Positions 60,635 through 64,000 of a stretch of 64,000 nt of DNA are shown here, piece by piece. The stretch comes from Bolinopsis microptera (lineage: Eukaryota; Ctenophora; Tentaculata; Lobata; Bolinopsidae), in NCBI RefSeq assembly GCF_026151205.1, contig NC_087073.1:19434837-19498836 (forward strand), in the 5' to 3' direction. The notes under the pieces are model-generated. The model was not told where the DNA came from. It made no database searches and was given only the letters and a program-made list of their open reading frames with translations. The position numbers and the translations under genes were made by a program. How positions within the stretch are numbered: position 1 is the stretch's first letter; each line of letters opens with the position of its first letter.

Positions 60635-63103
60635 ATGTCTAAAGCACTCAGAGAAGCAAAGAGATTATATATGAAACGTAACACCTTGTCGAACAAAGCT
60701 GCCCTAGATCATGCCAAAGGTTTGTTTGATGAAACTAGGAAAAAAGAGTGTCAAAAGTTCATTTTAACGAAAACTAACAATCTCAATGCCTCCCAATGTA
60801 CAAAGTTTTGGAAAGAATTCAATCGGATGTTTTCTAAAAAACGTGACAACAAGGTAGAGCCCTTCAAGGAAGCAAGTGGTGATCTTATCACAGATTCTAA
60901 AGACATTGAAGAAATTCTATTTGATAGCTTCTTTGCAGGTAAACATTTGCTGGAAAAAGGAACAGATTTTGATGCAAAGTTCTATGAAGATGTCAACAGA
61001 ATCTATAAGGAATGTCTTGAATCTAATGAAAGTGAGCCCCAAGACTCTACCTACACAACCGATGATGAAGAGGATATGCTAAATGGGGAGATAAATAAAG
61101 CTGAACTTCAACACTTCTTCAAAAATTATCAAGCAGCAGGAAAAGGCTTTGATAACTTTGAATTCCATCCCGTAATGTTTAAAAAATTGGGAGGAACTGC
61201 CTGTGAATGTATTCTTGCATTGTTGAATTCATGTTTGAAGACTGGCCACTGGGTTTGGGATATTGCTGATGTAATATTTCTCAAGAAGGAAGGCAAAACT
61301 GACTACAGCAAGGCAGGATCATATCGACCGATCTCTATAACATCCTATATTGGTAAGGTGTTTGAACAAATAATTGCTAATAGATTAGAAGAGCACCTTA
61401 GAAAAAAGGGCCTAAGCGATGAGTATCAAGAGGGGTTCACAAAAAAGCGCAACACTGTTCGTTATCTAAACAGACTGGATAATGATGTTCGTAATCATCT
61501 TCAGAAGAAATACACGGTCATCTGTCTCTTCATAGATTTTGAAAAAGCTTTTGATAGTGTTTGGAAAAAAGGTCTGATGAAAAAGTTGTCCGACTTTGGA
61601 GTATCCGGAAGTATGTGGAGACTTATAAACAGTTTTCTCTTCAACAGAAAAGTTCGTCTTGTATTCAACAACTATACTGGCTTCATTAGAGCATGTAGAG
61701 AATTTGGACTACCACAAGGTTCAGCATTATCTCCAATTCTCTTCAAATTCTATTTGCATGACCTTGCACAGGATCTCACTCTCAACCCAGATATAGGGGT
61801 TTTCAAGTTTGCAGATGATGGAACATTAAGGGTCAGAGGTGAAACAACACACCAGTGTCTTCTCAATCTACAGATGACATGTTATGCTATCTATAAATGG
61901 AGTATAACATGGAGAATGATAATAAACTGTGATCCCGGAAAAACTGAACTAATTGGATTTGGAACTGCAGAAAACGATGAAACGCTTCTTCCATTGTCAT
62001 TTCGTCTTGGTAGCAACGAGATCAAGTTCGTCGAAAAGACCAAAGTACTAGGCTTGATAATGGATAGAAAGCTCACCTACATCGAGCACGCAAAGGATAT
62101 TAACAGAAAGATACTTGGCCGGTGGGCTACAATTTGCAAGTATACAAACCGCAACTGGGGATTCAGACAACATGTCATTGTAAGGCTAATTGAAGTTCTC
62201 ATATATTCACGAATCCACTATGCTGGAACTGTCTGGATCAATAATAGAAGTATCAAAGAAGTTGAAAGTGCTTGGTATAGGACTATAAAAGCAGCTTTGG
62301 GTGCAGTGTTCAATGTAAGACTAACTACAGCTGAAATGATACTTGGTGTGTTGCCACTCAACATATCAAACAAAGTGAACTCAGTGAAGCACATCCTTAA
62401 ACTGAATATATTCCCGAATAAAGAGGATCCACTGAAACACCTTATTGATGACCAAATGAAATCAGGCAGTTACAGCCCACTAACTGGAAAGGTAAAAGAT
62501 GTATTTCAGTTTTTGTTGTGGAAATCTTCGATACTTCCTGAACACTTCACTAATGAGGATCTAAAAATCATAAATAACCATGATCTAGAAAAACTCACCT
62601 GTCTATCAGTAAAAGGATGCAGCTACAGTAAATCAGTGATGAAACATTACAGTGAACAGCTTTGGCAATCGTCCATAAACAGCCAGTACCAGCTGGAAGG
62701 GTATACAGAGGCACCTACAGTGAGCGCCACAAAGCTGAAGTTTCCACCTAAAACATCAAGGCAACTTGAAACCTTGTTTCTAAGCTTGTTCTATCCGAAC
62801 AACATAATGAATGAGTTTCTACACCGCTTCAAAAGCAGTAAATTTGATTCTCCACTGTGTGATTGCAGGCGAGGGGCTCAAAATTCACTTCACCTGCTTA
62901 CCGACTGTCCTGATGTACAAGCAGATAAAAGGAACAAAATGAGTGAGCTTCTTGAAAGACACCCATTCCACAACATCAAAAACCAAGGCTATGGTGGGAA
63001 CTCAATGTTGATATCATGGAGCAGACTTCGTGAGTTCTTTGATTTAGCACTTGAAATAACAAAGGATGCAGAAGAATTCCTTCGAATAGAGATAAAACTA
63101 TAA
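60635..63103 (+). CDS. LINE reverse transcriptase ORF, intact, without endonuclease
   Basis: An uninterrupted 822-residue frame. Residues before ~75 form the linker usually found between endonuclease and RT; upstream in-frame codons add KPYWTDRLTQ. RT motifs: SYRPISITSYIGKVFE, then FIDFEKAFDSVW, LPQGSALSP (359-367) and the catalytic FADD (392-395), then the thumb. The C-terminal part has CDCRRGAQNSLHLLTDCP, a CxC-x7-H-x4-C zinc knuckle-like motif common in CR1/Jockey-type LINEs. The apurinic endonuclease that should precede it is missing: a stop lies just upstream and no frame is seen back to 59600. The copy is therefore 5'-truncated yet otherwise undamaged, suggesting recent insertion. Confidence 0.85.
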   Translation: MSKALREAKRLYMKRNTLSNKAALDHAKGLFDETRKKECQKFILTKTNNLNASQCTKFWKEFNRMFSKKRDNKVEPFKEASGDLITDSKDIEEILFDSFFAGKHLLEKGTDFDAKFYEDVNRIYKECLESNESEPQDSTYTTDDEEDMLNGEINKAELQHFFKNYQAAGKGFDNFEFHPVMFKKLGGTACECILALLNSCLKTGHWVWDIADVIFLKKEGKTDYSKAGSYRPISITSYIGKVFEQIIANRLEEHLRKKGLSDEYQEGFTKKRNTVRYLNRLDNDVRNHLQKKYTVICLFIDFEKAFDSVWKKGLMKKLSDFGVSGSMWRLINSFLFNRKVRLVFNNYTGFIRACREFGLPQGSALSPILFKFYLHDLAQDLTLNPDIGVFKFADDGTLRVRGETTHQCLLNLQMTCYAIYKWSITWRMIINCDPGKTELIGFGTAENDETLLPLSFRLGSNEIKFVEKTKVLGLIMDRKLTYIEHAKDINRKILGRWATICKYTNRNWGFRQHVIVRLIEVLIYSRIHYAGTVWINNRSIKEVESAWYRTIKAALGAVFNVRLTTAEMILGVLPLNISNKVNSVKHILKLNIFPNKEDPLKHLIDDQMKSGSYSPLTGKVKDVFQFLLWKSSILPEHFTNEDLKIINNHDLEKLTCLSVKGCSYSKSVMKHYSEQLWQSSINSQYQLEGYTEAPTVSATKLKFPPKTSRQLETLFLSLFYPNNIMNEFLHRFKSSKFDSPLCDCRRGAQNSLHLLTDCPDVQADKRNKMSELLERHPFHNIKNQGYGGNSMLISWSRLREFFDLALEITKDAEEFLRIEIKL

Positions 63104-64000
63104 AAAGTTGATCATATTCTAACTACTATAACTACACCATCCCTATGATTAGTGAGCCGGGTTCAATGTTAGACCGGACGAAGCATATATTTCATGAGCC
63201 GGGGTCAATGTTAGACCGGACGAAGATATGGCTACATCTCAACAGTGGATAACACAGCAGAGGTTCTATTACAGTTAAATTCTGTTACCTGAACTCAACT
63301 AAACAGTTCTAATATTATAGCATATACTATAATATTATGAAAGATATTTTGTGTCAAAATGAGGCTGTTTAATCATTCTTACACACCAAGGTTGTTGTGT
63401 GTTTTTAATTTATTTATTATTGTTAAAAAGTTTATATTGAGAATTTTATACAGTAGTCTATAGACCAATTAAATTATTTACTGGTCACATATATGTGGTT
63501 TTAAGAATTATATGACATTGAACGAACTTATTTATTGCGAATTTAAAGGATTGCTAGTATTTTATGTATTTGTTTTCACTTCTGCACGTTTAGGCAGTTG
63601 CTCTTGTGACCAGAGTTTTAGAGTTATATATATATATATATGCAAATTGTTACAGCTATGGCGAGGTTTTCCCTCCTCTTCTTTCCTCTGTCTCCCTGTA
63701 TGGATATCACTGTGGTCCTTAGCAGCTCAAATCTCAGTCTTTTTCTAAAATAGGAGACTGAGTCTGAGTAGTGCTGTCCGGTTGTTCTTTCCATTTTTAA
63801 CTACAAATTAAGTCCTGCGCAGTGCCGCCAATGAAAATATTCGTTTTCGAAATTGCTCTTTCCATACATCACGATGTTAAATTAAGCATAAGGAGGGTTA
63901 TTAAGAAATATTTGTTTTCAATTCCGTATAAAAGACATTGCTATCCGCTGTGCGCTCTGTATCAAGTATGACAACACGTTATTTGACCTATGTTATAGTC
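63104..64000. other. LINE 3' tail and right edge
   Basis: Just after the RT stop, GAGCCGG(G)TTCAATGTTAGACC-GGACGAAG occurs twice (about 63151-63186 and 63195-63231), as expected of a LINE 3' UTR repeat. A short TA microsatellite lies near 63626. No gene recognised to the end. Confidence 0.5.

Overview
This 64 kb window is an AT-rich, intron-containing, transposon-dense animal genome segment. The genes point to a metazoan with motile cilia (an outer-dynein-arm docking protein) and excitable-cell membrane junctions (a junctophilin). Short introns, many MITE-like repeats and LINE remnants suggest an invertebrate. A cnidarian is plausible, but the species cannot be fixed from sequence alone. All gene models are my own splice reconstructions, checked for GT/AG borders and reading phase.

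Layout. 1-1416: 3' exon of a gene with two dsRBD-like domains. 2338-6681: a composite mobile element bounded by a G-run and a C-run. It holds a decayed MULE-type transposon and an endonuclease-less reverse transcriptase. 6816-11974: POLR3E (RPC5), 12 exons, plus strand. 12891-13767: UBE2L3-type E2 enzyme, 3 exons. 13768-26900: gene-poor. It contains a 2.2 kb satellite with a 23-bp unit, an 11-bp minisatellite, a cluster of CACGTG boxes and a 1.4 kb foldback element with TTAA ends. 26969-27652: an unrecognised acidic ORF. 30572-37435: junctophilin, 9 exons. A PIM-like kinase with an acylation-type N terminus and a second intronless ORF sit inside its introns. 38494-40657: a minus-strand 5-exon gene of unknown function whose product starts MGAAC. 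44480-46804: an inverted array of ~330-bp repeats with a retroposon inserted.

47452-54495 is a compact minus-strand gene cluster: ODAD2 (armadillo repeats, 9 exons), selenoprotein H (an in-frame UGA and a foldable SECIS just after the stop codon), HSCB (mitochondrial Fe-S co-chaperone) and a cytochrome c oxidase 5B-like zinc protein. Several of these serve mitochondria or redox, but nothing in the sequence shows co-regulation. 54985-57618 is a second G-run/C-run-bounded nest of non-autonomous elements with a retroelement ORF remnant. 60635-63103 is an intact LINE reverse transcriptase ORF without its endonuclease.

Most notable: (1) selenoprotein H, which ordinary ORF calling splits at its UGA; (2) two large elements with the same unusual plan of a G-tract, repeat ends and a C-tract; (3) three small elements sharing a hairpin-GAAA core, two of them with unrelated inverted arms; (4) single-exon genes nested in junctophilin introns, and a junctophilin model without its usual membrane anchor.
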